This document shows positions 55,019-63,492 of a DNA stretch of 64,000 bases, piece after piece (position 1 is the first letter of the stretch; the number at the start of each line of letters is the position of its first letter). Below the pieces are notes generated by a model. It ran no database searches and was not told the origin of the DNA. It was given only the letters and a program-made list of their open reading frames with translations. The stretch spans positions 667,270-731,269 of the forward strand of contig NZ_AUHV01000002.1 in the NCBI RefSeq assembly GCF_000423365.1, in the 5' to 3' direction. This DNA comes from Maritalea myrionectae DSM 19524. Its GTDB lineage: Bacteria > Pseudomonadota > Alphaproteobacteria > Rhizobiales > Devosiaceae. The position numbers were made by a program, and so were the translations under genes.

Positions 55019-55352
55019 CCCACGCTCATTTTCGCCCATAAAGACTTTCGCGGCGACAAGTGAAATTGAGAAATCCTGGGCCACTTCAAGAGCAAATTTT
55101 GCTCAAGGTAAGTATAGCTGACCTAATTTTTATTCCTCTTAGAATATTTTTTTCACAGATCCTTTCGCCCCTCTATTCGCCAAATCTTCTCAAGTCTTCA
55201 TCAAAAAAGTCTTGGAATCCGGCAGCATATTGGCTGGACCAATTTATTTCTTCTTTATCGCTGCAGAAAAAATTGATCAAACCAATTCATCATTATAAAT
55301 TTGTTCTTGAAAAAGGCCGAAAGTTCGATAGTCTCACTCAAAACAAAAAAAT
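55019..55352 (+). other. AT-rich leader region of the oligopeptide importer operon
   Basis: 334 bases, visibly more AT-rich than the surroundings, with no credible gene. It contains a perfect 15-bp palindrome GAGCAAA-T-TTTGCTC at 55090-55104. AT-richness continues for about 60 codons into the following ATPase gene. A 108-codon frame (55060-55386) crosses it but lacks coding character. Confidence 0.5.
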
Positions 55353-56357
55353 ATGCTGGGGGGAAGAGCGATTAAGCCGGTATTAGATGTTACTGACTTA
55401 AGAACTGTATTTCATACTCAAGACGGAACGGTGCACGCGGTAAATGGCATTAGCTTTTATCTTGAGGAAGGTGAGTTATTAAGCGTAGTTGGGGAAAGCG
55501 GATCTGGTAAGAGTGTTACCATGATGTCGCTATTGAAATTGTTGCCTATTCCGCCTGCCGAAATTGTGGCTGGCACGGTCGAATTTGATGGCAACGACCT
55601 TCTTAAATTGGAACCCGAAGCCCTGCGGCAAGTCCGCGGCGGCGATATTGGGTTTATTTTCCAAGATCCGATGACTTCATTGAACCCCGTGTTCAAAGTC
55701 GGCTTCCAGATTATGGAGCCGCTCAAGGAGCATTTGGGCCTTTCCGAAAAAGAAGCAAGAAAGCGCGCAGTTGAGCTTTTGGAGCTTGTGGGCATTCCCA
55801 GCGCGTCAGATCGGCTGGATGATTATCCACACCAGTTTTCCGGCGGCATGCGCCAACGGGTGATGATCGCGATTGCGCTGGCTTGCGACCCGAAAATTTT
55901 GATTGCCGACGAGCCGACCACCGCTTTGGATGTGACCATTCAGGCGCAGATCATTGAGCTGGTGAAAAAGCTACGGCAAAAGCTGGGCATGGCCATTGTC
56001 TGGATCACCCACGATTTGGGTGTGGCTGCGGGCATCTCTGACCGCATCATGGTGATGTATGCCGGCTTTGTGGTGGAGCACGCCAAGGTCAAAGACCTTT
56101 ATAAGCGACCTTTGCACCCCTACACCCGCGCCCTGTTGGCGACTTTGCCGACAGACGATGAAGAAGGCGAAGATCGGCTAAAATCCATTTCCGGCTTGCC
56201 ACCCGCGCTGCACGAATATCCCAATTCCTGTCCTTTTGCGCCACGCTGCGAACATGCATTTGATCGCTGCCAGAAGGAAAATCCACTCTTGATGGAAATG
56301 GGCGATGGCCACCAGGTGGCTTGCTGGTGGGATGTTGAAAAGGGAGCGCCGCGATGA
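55353..56357 (+). CDS. oligopeptide ABC transporter ATP-binding protein (DppD/OppD type)
   Basis: 334 residues. Walker [19 protein letters not shown]-loop [14 protein letters not shown], signature [19 protein letters not shown], Walker [13 protein letters not shown] and the C-terminal OppD/DppD Cys-containing segment ([16 protein letters not shown]), which can hold an iron-sulfur cluster in this family. The ATG at 55353 has no good ribosome site (GGGGAAG lies after it), so the true start is uncertain by a few codons. The first 60 codons are AT-rich relative to the rest. The following gene overlaps by 4 bases. Confidence 0.9.
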   Translation: MLGGRAIKPVLDVTDLRTVFHTQDGTVHAVNGISFYLEEGELLSVVGESGSGKSVTMMSLLKLLPIPPAEIVAGTVEFDGNDLLKLEPEALRQVRGGDIGFIFQDPMTSLNPVFKVGFQIMEPLKEHLGLSEKEARKRAVELLELVGIPSASDRLDDYPHQFSGGMRQRVMIAIALACDPKILIADEPTTALDVTIQAQIIELVKKLRQKLGMAIVWITHDLGVAAGISDRIMVMYAGFVVEHAKVKDLYKRPLHPYTRALLATLPTDDEEGEDRLKSISGLPPALHEYPNSCPFAPRCEHAFDRCQKENPLLMEMGDGHQVACWWDVEKGAPR

Positions 56358-57337
56358 CCAAACATGATCAGGTTTTGGTGAAAGCCCAAAATGTAAAAGT
56401 GCACTTCCCGATCCACAAAGGCATTTTGAGACGGCAAGTCGGCTCTGTGAAAGCCGTTGACGGGCTGAATTTTGAAATCCGCAAAGGCGAGACCCTTGGT
56501 CTTGTGGGCGAAAGTGGTTGTGGCAAATCCACAGCCGGGCGCGCCATGCTGCGCCTTTATGAATTGACCGAAGGGCAATTGGATTTTGAAGGCGTGGATA
56601 TTGCCAGCCTTGATCCGAAAGCCTTGCGTGAAATTCGCCCGCGGATGCAAATGATCTTTCAAGATCCGCAAGCCTGCTTGAACCCGCGCATGACCGTTGG
56701 CTCCATCATCGCTGAACCTTTGGACGAGCACACCAACCTATCGACCGAGGAAAAGCGCGAAAAGGTGAAGAGCCTTTTGGATGCGGTGGGCATGAACCGG
56801 GACTTTGTGAACCGCTATCCGCACGAATTTTCTGGCGGTCAACGCCAACGTATCGGCATTGCGAGAGCCCTGGCGCTCGACCCTGATTTTATCGTTTGCG
56901 ACGAACCCATTGCCGCCTTGGATGTGTCCATTCAGGCGCAAGTGGTGAATTTGCTGCAAGATATTCAGGAGCGGATGGGGCTCACCTATTTGTTCATCTC
57001 GCACGATCTGAGCATGGTGCGCCATATCGCGGACCGCGTGGCGGTGATGTATTTGGGCAAAATTGTAGAGCTGGCTGATAAGCGGGATCTATATAAAACA
57101 CCCAAGCACCCCTACACGCAGGCGCTTTTATCCGCTGTGCCTGTGCCCAACCCCGAAGTGGAAGCCAAGCGGGAGCATATCGTTCTTCAAGGCGACGTGC
57201 CCAGCCCGGCCAATCCGCCGAAGGGATGTAATTTTTGCACGCGCTGCCCGGTTGCCATCGACAGATGTCGAGTGGAGGAGCCGGAATTGCGCGAGCTAAA
57301 TAAGGGCCAGTTTGTGGCCTGCCATTTGGCGGAGTAA
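56354..57337 (+). CDS. oligopeptide ABC transporter ATP-binding protein (DppF/OppF type)
   Basis: 327 residues. Walker [19 protein letters not shown]-loop [16 protein letters not shown], signature [19 protein letters not shown], Walker [19 protein letters not shown], and the C-terminal [13 protein letters not shown] segment. Second ATPase of the importer; two different ATPases are typical of Opp/Dpp systems. ATG overlaps the first ATPase stop by 4 bases. Confidence 0.93.
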   Translation: MTKHDQVLVKAQNVKVHFPIHKGILRRQVGSVKAVDGLNFEIRKGETLGLVGESGCGKSTAGRAMLRLYELTEGQLDFEGVDIASLDPKALREIRPRMQMIFQDPQACLNPRMTVGSIIAEPLDEHTNLSTEEKREKVKSLLDAVGMNRDFVNRYPHEFSGGQRQRIGIARALALDPDFIVCDEPIAALDVSIQAQVVNLLQDIQERMGLTYLFISHDLSMVRHIADRVAVMYLGKIVELADKRDLYKTPKHPYTQALLSAVPVPNPEVEAKREHIVLQGDVPSPANPPKGCNFCTRCPVAIDRCRVEEPELRELNKGQFVACHLAE

Positions 57338-57382
57338 TTCGCCAAATTTCGTTTCTGGTCAGCAGTGCTGGCCGGGGAAATC

Positions 57383-57435
57383 CCCAGCTTTCGAGCTGGG
57401 CGTTCGTCGCCTTCAAAACAATAAAAAAGAAGGCG
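57383..57435 (+). terminator. two hairpins between the ATPase and binding-protein genes
   Basis: CCCAGCT-TTCG-AGCTGGG (57383-57400) and CGCCTTC/GAAGGCG (57408-57414 with 57429-57435). No T-tract, so they more likely shape or protect the downstream message than fully terminate it; the binding-protein RNA is usually needed in excess. Confidence 0.4.
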
Positions 57436-57459
57436 CGAGCTCTTAACCAGGAGGAAATA

Positions 57460-59163
57460 ATGCGTAAACTTAAAACTCTGATTATGGCAACGGCTGCGGC
57501 GTCTACGTTCGCAACTGTCGCTTTGGCAGAGCGCGGTTCAGACGGAAACCTCAATGTCGCTTATTGGCAAGCGGTTTCCATTTTGAACCCGTATCTGTCT
57601 GGCGGTACCAAGGATATTGAAGCGTCTTCATTGATTTTGGATCCTTTGGCCAACTATCGCCCTGATGGCTCTATGGAGCCTGCCTTGGCGACAGAAATTC
57701 CAACCATTGAAAATGGCGGCGTTTCTGAAGACCTGACATCCATCACGTGGAAATTGCGTGACGATGTTGTGTGGTCTGACGGCACACCATTTACAGCAGC
57801 TGACGTTGTCTTCTCGGCCAATTATTGCTTGGACCCAGAAGGTGGCTGTAACGCAGCATCAAACTTTGCTGATGTGGAAAGCGTTGAGGCGCTTGACGAT
57901 CACACTGTGAAGATCAACTTCTCAGTGGCAAAGCCATTCCCATATGGTCCATTTGTGGGCGCGACTGCTCCTGTGATCCAGGAAGCCCAGTTCAAAGAGT
58001 GCATGGGCGCGAAAGCACCTGAGTGTACTGAAGCGAACTTTGGCCCCATCGGCACAGGCCCATTTGTTGTGGACGAGTTCCGCGCGAATGACGTTGTGAC
58101 CTATAAAGCCAACGAAAACTATCGCGATCCTGCACAGCCTGCTTTTGCAACCGTGACCCTTAAAGGCGGCGGCGACAGCGCAGCAACAACACGCTCTGTG
58201 CTTGAAACTGGCGAATTTGACTATGCATGGAACGTGCAGGTTGAGCCTGAAGTGCTTGACCAAATGATGGCTGCCGGCAAAGGCGAAATCATTTCTGCGT
58301 TTGGTACATCTGTTGAACGTTTGATGGTGCAATTGACCAACCCAGATCCATCTTTGGGCGACAAGCGCGCAACTGTTGAAGGCGGGCCACACCCGTTCTT
58401 GAGCGACATCAATGTGCGTAAAGCATTGTCTATGGCCATTGACCGCGACATCTTGGTTGAAGTGGGCTATGGCCCGAACGGTCAGGTGACATGTAACGTG
58501 CTGCCTGCGCCTGAAATTTATGCTTCAACCGCAAATGATGCATGTAAAACTCAAGACGTTGAAGGCGCCAAAGCGCTTCTTGACGAAGCTGGCTGGTTGC
58601 CAGGTCCTGATGGCGTTCGTGAAAAAGACGGCGTGCGTTTGTCAATTCTATACCAAACATCCACCAACTCCGTTCGTCAGGGCACACAAGCTTTGATCAA
58701 ACAGATGTGGCAGGAAATTGGTGTTGAAACTGAGTTGCGCAACATCGACGCTGGTGTGTTCTTCGGTGGTGACCAATCTTCACCTGACACATTCCAGAAA
58801 TTCTTTGCTGACATCGAAATGTACACCAACAACTTCGACGGCACTGACCCTGAAGCCTATATGGGCAACTGGGTCTGCTCAGAAATTCCTTCTCCTAAGA
58901 ACCAGTGGATCGGCAACAACATGCCGCGCTTCTGTTCAGAAGAGTATGATGCTTTGAGCGCTGAGATGGGCCAAACTGCTTCAATTGAAAAGCGGTCTGC
59001 CCTTGCGAAAAAGATGAACGACATGCTGATGCAGGAATATGTGATTATTCCTTTGATCCACCGTGGTCGTGTATCCGCAGCGTCTAACACCCTTGGCAAT
59101 GTTGTTCTGAACCCATGGGATTCAGAATTGGCGTTCGCTGAAGAGTGGACACGCGTTGAATAA
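57460..59163 (+). CDS. oligopeptide ABC transporter substrate-binding protein
   Basis: 567 residues with a signal peptide (RKLKTLIMATAAASTFATVALA, cut before ERGSD). SBP family 5 signatures include LTSITWKLRDDVVWSDGTPFTAADVVFSANY, TVKINFSVAKPFPYGPFVG, INVRKALSMAIDRDIL and ALLDEAGWLPGPDGVREKDG. Eight cysteines fall into four close or paired positions (CLDPEGGC, CMGAKAPEC, CNV...DAC, CSE...FC), suggesting disulfides in the periplasm. It should bind peptides or related solutes. Strong AGGAGG-type ribosome site. Gene base use is more regular (highly expressed style) than its neighbours. Confidence 0.92.
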   Translation: MRKLKTLIMATAAASTFATVALAERGSDGNLNVAYWQAVSILNPYLSGGTKDIEASSLILDPLANYRPDGSMEPALATEIPTIENGGVSEDLTSITWKLRDDVVWSDGTPFTAADVVFSANYCLDPEGGCNAASNFADVESVEALDDHTVKINFSVAKPFPYGPFVGATAPVIQEAQFKECMGAKAPECTEANFGPIGTGPFVVDEFRANDVVTYKANENYRDPAQPAFATVTLKGGGDSAATTRSVLETGEFDYAWNVQVEPEVLDQMMAAGKGEIISAFGTSVERLMVQLTNPDPSLGDKRATVEGGPHPFLSDINVRKALSMAIDRDILVEVGYGPNGQVTCNVLPAPEIYASTANDACKTQDVEGAKALLDEAGWLPGPDGVREKDGVRLSILYQTSTNSVRQGTQALIKQMWQEIGVETELRNIDAGVFFGGDQSSPDTFQKFFADIEMYTNNFDGTDPEAYMGNWVCSEIPSPKNQWIGNNMPRFCSEEYDALSAEMGQTASIEKRSALAKKMNDMLMQEYVIIPLIHRGRVSAASNTLGNVVLNPWDSELAFAEEWTRVE

Positions 59164-59239
59164 TCGAACTTGTGGGGCGCGCATGGCGCGCTCCACGCTT
59201 CCCACTTTTGGGCAATAATGTAGTGTTGGGGAACTCTTC

Positions 59240-60250
59240 ATGCTGAATTACACCCTTAGGCGTTTGCTGTTTGCGATCCCTACCCTTTTGGTGATCAGCT
59301 TCATTATCTTCGTGATATTGGATCTAGCGCCGGGCGATCCAACCGGCCAATTACCGCTAACCATTCCCGCTGAAGTGCGCGCGAAAATCCGCGAAAGCCT
59401 TGGCGTTGGTGAGCCTATTCATATCGCCTATTTCAAATGGGTGCGTGGTTTCTTTGTTTATGAACCGCTTTATTGGCTTGATCAAATTGGCATCACCATT
59501 GGTGATCCCTCCGAACGTGCTCGGATCATTTCTTACGCCACCCGTGGCCCTGTATTCGATCTGATCCTTGAGCGCATCCCGCAAACCTTGTGGGTGGTGG
59601 GCCTTTCTTATGTGTTTGGCATTTTGATCGCTTTGCCGATCGGCGTGATTTCTGCCTATAAGCAATATTCATGGTTTGACCAGTTGGGCACATTTATCTC
59701 CATGGTGGGCTTTTCCGTGCCGACCTTCTTTACTGGCCTCTTGATGATCGTGATCTTCTCTGTGCAGTTGGGCTGGTTCCCATCGGTCTATGACACTACA
59801 TTAGATGTGAATAGCTGGGACACATTCATTTTGCAGGTAAAGCAGATGGTGATGCCTGTTGCTGTGCTCGCCCTTTATAATGCCTCGCAGATTTCACGTT
59901 TTATGCGCGCGTCGATGCTCGATAATCTGACACAGGATTATGTGCGCACGGCCCGTGCAAAAGGCATGAGCGAAAAAGTAGTGGTGTTGACCCACGTGCT
60001 GCGCAACTCGTTGATCCCGGTGGTGACCGTGATCGCCCTCGGCGTACCGACCATTTTCTCTGGTGCGATTATCACCGAGCAAATTTTCCGGGTGAACGGG
60101 CTGGGCCAATTGCTGATTATTGGCATTCAGGGCAGCGACTTCCCGCTCGTGCAAACACTGACCTTCATCTTTGCCATTCTCATCGTGCTGTTCAATCTGA
60201 TCGCCGATGTGATCTATGGCATTCTCGACCCAAGGATCCGCTATGACTGA
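59240..60250 (+). CDS. oligopeptide ABC transporter permease (OppB/DppB type)
   Basis: 336 residues with six membrane helices. LLFAIPTLLVISFIIFVILDLAPGDPTG at the N-terminus and the EAA-like cytoplasmic loop YVRTARAKGMSEKVVVLTHVLRNSLIPVVT are typical. Overlaps the next permease gene by 8 bases. Confidence 0.93.
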   Translation: MLNYTLRRLLFAIPTLLVISFIIFVILDLAPGDPTGQLPLTIPAEVRAKIRESLGVGEPIHIAYFKWVRGFFVYEPLYWLDQIGITIGDPSERARIISYATRGPVFDLILERIPQTLWVVGLSYVFGILIALPIGVISAYKQYSWFDQLGTFISMVGFSVPTFFTGLLMIVIFSVQLGWFPSVYDTTLDVNSWDTFILQVKQMVMPVAVLALYNASQISRFMRASMLDNLTQDYVRTARAKGMSEKVVVLTHVLRNSLIPVVTVIALGVPTIFSGAIITEQIFRVNGLGQLLIIGIQGSDFPLVQTLTFIFAILIVLFNLIADVIYGILDPRIRYD

Positions 60251-61157
60251 TCAAGCTGCAACCACAACATTGGGCAAGCCGCAGCGCTCCTTGTGGGGCG
60301 ATGTATTGCGCCAATTCTTGAAGCATAAGGGCGGCGTGGCTGGCCTTGTGATCTTCTCGTTCATCCTTTTTGCGGTATTGTTTGGTCCTTATATCCACAC
60401 CATCGACCCGCAATATCTAGATATTCGCAACAAAAATTTGGGGCCAACCTGGAAGCACCCCATGGGCACCGACAATTTGGGACGTGACGGCTTGGCGCAA
60501 GTGCTGAGCGGCGGCCGCGTGTCTTTGGCCGTGGGCATCGCGGCGATGGCGTTGTCGCTGTTGCTGGGCACCTTGATCGGCATTCTGGCTGGTTTCTTCC
60601 GCAAGTTGGATGGGCCGCTTATGCGGACCACGGATTTGTTTCTGGCGCTGCCCATTTTGCCGCTTTTGCTGGTGATCATTTTGTTGTTCCGCGACACGTT
60701 GCGGTCCGCATTCGGGCCGGAGATGGGCATCTTCTTGCTGATCGTGTTTGTGATCGGCATCACCAGTTGGATGAATACGGCGCGGATTGTGCGCGGCGAA
60801 GTGCTGGCGGTAAAAGAACGTGAATTTGTGTTGGCGGCCCGCTCCATCGGCACCGGCTCAACCAAGACCATTCTGCGTCACATTTTTCCCAACGTGTTGA
60901 GCCCGGTGATGGTCTCGGCCACGCTGGGGATTGCCACAGCGATCATTACCGAATCCGCTTTGAGCTTTTTGGGCCTTGGCTTTCCATCCGACTTCCCCAC
61001 ATGGGGACGGCTTCTTTATGATGGCGCCAACTTTATGACCCTTAACCCCGCACGGGTGATTTGGCCTGGTCTGGCGATCTCGCTGACCGTGTTGAGCGTC
61101 AATTATATTGGCGACGGCATCCGCGATGCGCTCGACCCGCGCATTCGGGGACGGTAA
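60243..61157 (+). CDS. oligopeptide ABC transporter permease (OppC/DppC type)
   Basis: 304 residues from the ATG at 60243, inside the end of the OppB-like gene. It has an OppC N-terminal segment (LGKPQRSLWGDVLRQFLKHKGGVAGLVIFSFILFAVLFGPYI), the HPMGTDNLGRDGLAQVLSGGRVSLAVG motif and the ATPase-docking loop EFVLAARSIGTGSTKTILRHIFPNVLSPV. It completes a five-gene importer in the order ATPase-ATPase-SBP-permease-permease. Confidence 0.93.
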   Translation: MTDQAATTTLGKPQRSLWGDVLRQFLKHKGGVAGLVIFSFILFAVLFGPYIHTIDPQYLDIRNKNLGPTWKHPMGTDNLGRDGLAQVLSGGRVSLAVGIAAMALSLLLGTLIGILAGFFRKLDGPLMRTTDLFLALPILPLLLVIILLFRDTLRSAFGPEMGIFLLIVFVIGITSWMNTARIVRGEVLAVKEREFVLAARSIGTGSTKTILRHIFPNVLSPVMVSATLGIATAIITESALSFLGLGFPSDFPTWGRLLYDGANFMTLNPARVIWPGLAISLTVLSVNYIGDGIRDALDPRIRGR

Positions 61158-61184
61158 GAATTCAACATTTTTAATATGTGATAA

Positions 61185-61211
61185 AACGGCACCAGCAATG
61201 GTGCCGTTTTT
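61185..61211 (+). terminator. intrinsic terminator of the peptide importer operon
   Basis: AACGGCACC (61185-61193) pairs with GGTGCCGTT (61200-61208), loop AGCAAT, followed by T-rich bases. Confidence 0.92.
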
Positions 61212-61290
61212 GTTTCTGCGGGCGTTGCGCCTTGACGCAAGAATAAGGGCTGGCTAGCCTCTTTTCATTCTTAGAGCAGGAGTTTCCCTG

Positions 61291-61320
61291 ATGAAAAAAG
61301 TACAAGGCACTACCGCTTAA
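61291..61320 (+). CDS. possible 9-residue leader peptide upstream of the ABC exporter
   Basis: ATG at 61291 after a strong GCAGGAG site encodes MKKVQGTTA and stops at TAA (61318-61320). A stem-loop CTTCC/GGAAG follows immediately, then the 108-base approach to the exporter ATG at 61428. The arrangement (ribosome site, short ORF, hairpin, exporter gene) resembles translation-controlled leaders of resistance genes, but there is no homology to support it and it may be chance. Confidence 0.35.
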   Translation: MKKVQGTTA

Positions 61321-61427
61321 GCCTTCCGATTTCTTGGAAGTTGCGAAAGCCGAATGAAAGCTGAACGGGCCCGCGCGAAAGCGACGCCCGCAGCATATTT
61401 TGTTGCTTTTCTCTAGGACCAATTTAC

Positions 61428-63254
61428 ATGTTTAAACTTATTTCGGATCTGGTCGATCCGTTCGTGCGCGGGCGCATGGATACGCCTAATTCCACCCCCC
61501 TTGGCTTTATCCGCCAACAAATGCGCCCCTTGCGCTGGATTATTCTTGCTTGTCTTGTGACCACAATATGCGCCGCTCTAATTGAAGTGTGGCTGGTTTA
61601 CTATGCTGGACATCTCGTCAACCGCCTGGTTGCAATTCCACCCGATCAGATTTGGGCGTTAATGGGCGCAGAACTTGTTCTGGCGGCGTCCATATTGCTG
61701 GCGCTGCGCCCTGCCGTGGCTCTTTTGAATGAAGGACTGGACGATATTGTTTTTCGGCCAATTGCTGTCAGCATGGTCAGATGGCAGGCGCACCAGCATA
61801 TTATGCGACAATCAGTTGGTTGGTTTCGCAACCAGCAATCCGGGCAATTGGCCCAACGCGTGCGCGAAATTGGCGTTTCGGCCACAGGCACCATTTATGC
61901 CGTTCTGCATGGCCTTATCTACGTGGTCACCTATTTTGTCGGGTCATTTTGGCTGTTCACCGCGATCGATTTTCGTCTGGCTATTCCACTTTTGATCTGG
62001 GTCGCGTTCTATTTATTGCACATGGCCTATGCCGTACCCCGGTTCAGTCGCCACTATGAGCGGTTTGAAGCGGCGAAAACCGATTTAACCAGCCTGTTGG
62101 TGGACAATTATGCCAATATCGAAACGGTCAAGCTTTATGCCGACCAAAGCTATGAAGATCAGCATGCGCTCACCAAATTCAGGCGCGCCTTCACGGCATT
62201 TGTTGGTGTCCAACGTTTTGAAGTGGTGATCAATGTTGGCATGGTTGTGTTGAGCAACATGTTGCTGGTGGGGCTGATCGGGTATGCGCTTTATTTGTGG
62301 CACGTGGGGGCGGCTCAATTGGGCCTGGTGGCCGCATCGCTGGCATTGGCGACACGCGTTTCCAGCATGGCGGAATGGATGATGGACGCAGTTGCCTCGA
62401 TTTACGGCAATATTGGTGCAACCCGCGAGGCCTTGCGCTCCGTCGCGCAGCCTTTGGATATGCCCGCCAACCCCAATGCACCGAACCTGAATTTTAAAGG
62501 CGGTGCGATTGAGTTTCGTGATATTTCGCATCACTATGGACAGGGTGCTGGCGGCTTGGACAGGCTGTCGCTTCACATCGAGCCGGGCCAGAAGGTAGCG
62601 CTGGTCGGGGCCTCGGGCGCTGGCAAATCAACGCTGGTCAATTTGATGCTGCGCCATTACGCGCCCGAACGGGGAAAAATCTTACTGGATGGGCAAGATA
62701 TCAGCCATATCGATCAAAATTCGTTGCGCCAAAACATCGCCCATGTCTCGCAAGATGTTTCACTGCTAAACCGTTCTCTTCGCGACAATATTGCATTTGG
62801 CCACTCTCAGGCGTCGCAGTCTGACCTTTATGATGCCGCCCGTCGCGCCCATGCACATCAGTTTATCCAAAACACGGTGGATGACATGGGCAACCAGGGT
62901 TATGATGCCATTGTGGGCGAACGCGGGGTGCGGCTTTCAGGTGGACAAAAGCAGCGCATTTCGTTGGCACGGGCACTGCTGCGCAACGCCCCCATCCTGA
63001 TATTGGATGAAGCAACATCGGCGCTCGATTCCGAGGTTGAAGCCGACATTCTGGATGCTCTTTATACGTTTATGGCGGACAAAACCGTGATTGCGATTGC
63101 GCACCGCCTGTCCACCATTGCACATATGGACAAAATCGCGTTTATCGAGAATGGGCGGATCGTTGAACTGGGGCGTCATGATGAGCTGCTGGCGCGCAAT
63201 GGACGATATGCCAGCTTGTGGCATACACAAAGCCGCGACAAGCTAACCGAATAA
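61428..63254 (+). CDS. ABC exporter, fused membrane and ATPase domains
   Basis: 608 residues. An N-terminal six-helix exporter domain (about 35-320; LRWIILACLVTTICAALIEVW, ITYVVTYFVG-like helices) is fused to an ATPase domain with Walker A LVGASGAGKSTLVNLML, signature LSGGQKQRISLARALLRNAP, Walker B ILILDEATSALDSEVEADIL and a His-switch (IAIAHRLSTI). Half-transporters like this dimerise to export drugs, lipids or peptides. The sequence is of the broad MsbA/multidrug type; substrate unknown. It may be controlled by the upstream short ORF. Confidence 0.92.
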   Translation: MFKLISDLVDPFVRGRMDTPNSTPLGFIRQQMRPLRWIILACLVTTICAALIEVWLVYYAGHLVNRLVAIPPDQIWALMGAELVLAASILLALRPAVALLNEGLDDIVFRPIAVSMVRWQAHQHIMRQSVGWFRNQQSGQLAQRVREIGVSATGTIYAVLHGLIYVVTYFVGSFWLFTAIDFRLAIPLLIWVAFYLLHMAYAVPRFSRHYERFEAAKTDLTSLLVDNYANIETVKLYADQSYEDQHALTKFRRAFTAFVGVQRFEVVINVGMVVLSNMLLVGLIGYALYLWHVGAAQLGLVAASLALATRVSSMAEWMMDAVASIYGNIGATREALRSVAQPLDMPANPNAPNLNFKGGAIEFRDISHHYGQGAGGLDRLSLHIEPGQKVALVGASGAGKSTLVNLMLRHYAPERGKILLDGQDISHIDQNSLRQNIAHVSQDVSLLNRSLRDNIAFGHSQASQSDLYDAARRAHAHQFIQNTVDDMGNQGYDAIVGERGVRLSGGQKQRISLARALLRNAPILILDEATSALDSEVEADILDALYTFMADKTVIAIAHRLSTIAHMDKIAFIENGRIVELGRHDELLARNGRYASLWHTQSRDKLTE

Positions 63255-63301
63255 TTGTTGCGGCAGCGGCATCAAAAATGGGCGAAAAGCGGCCTTTTCC
63301 C

Positions 63302-63330
63302 TTGACTTCAAAGGGATTCTCCAGCATAAC
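63302..63330 (+). promoter_or_regulatory. sigma-70-type promoter for rplU
   Basis: TTGACT (63302-63307) and CATAAC (63325-63330) with a 17-base spacer, about 160 bases ahead of the rplU start. It is the only good promoter match in the 238-bp gap after the exporter gene. The long untranslated leader could carry L21-type control; I see no convincing fold. Confidence 0.55.
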
Positions 63331-63492
63331 CGCCCTCGAATTGAAGCGTAGCTGGGGACAGGTGCGCCGATTTTCATTGGAAAAACTGCAGCTTAAGGCT
63401 TTCAGGTTGACCTGAATAAAAGACCGGTAATCCGGCGCCGCACAGCGCGTGACAACACTCTGGCCCACGAACGGCCTTTGAAAGGAATAAAT

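Noticed and set aside
55060-55386. 108-codon frame upstream of the peptide importer
   Set aside because: Starts with GTG without ribosome site, AT-rich low-complexity composition, overlaps the ATPase start, no recognisable domain.
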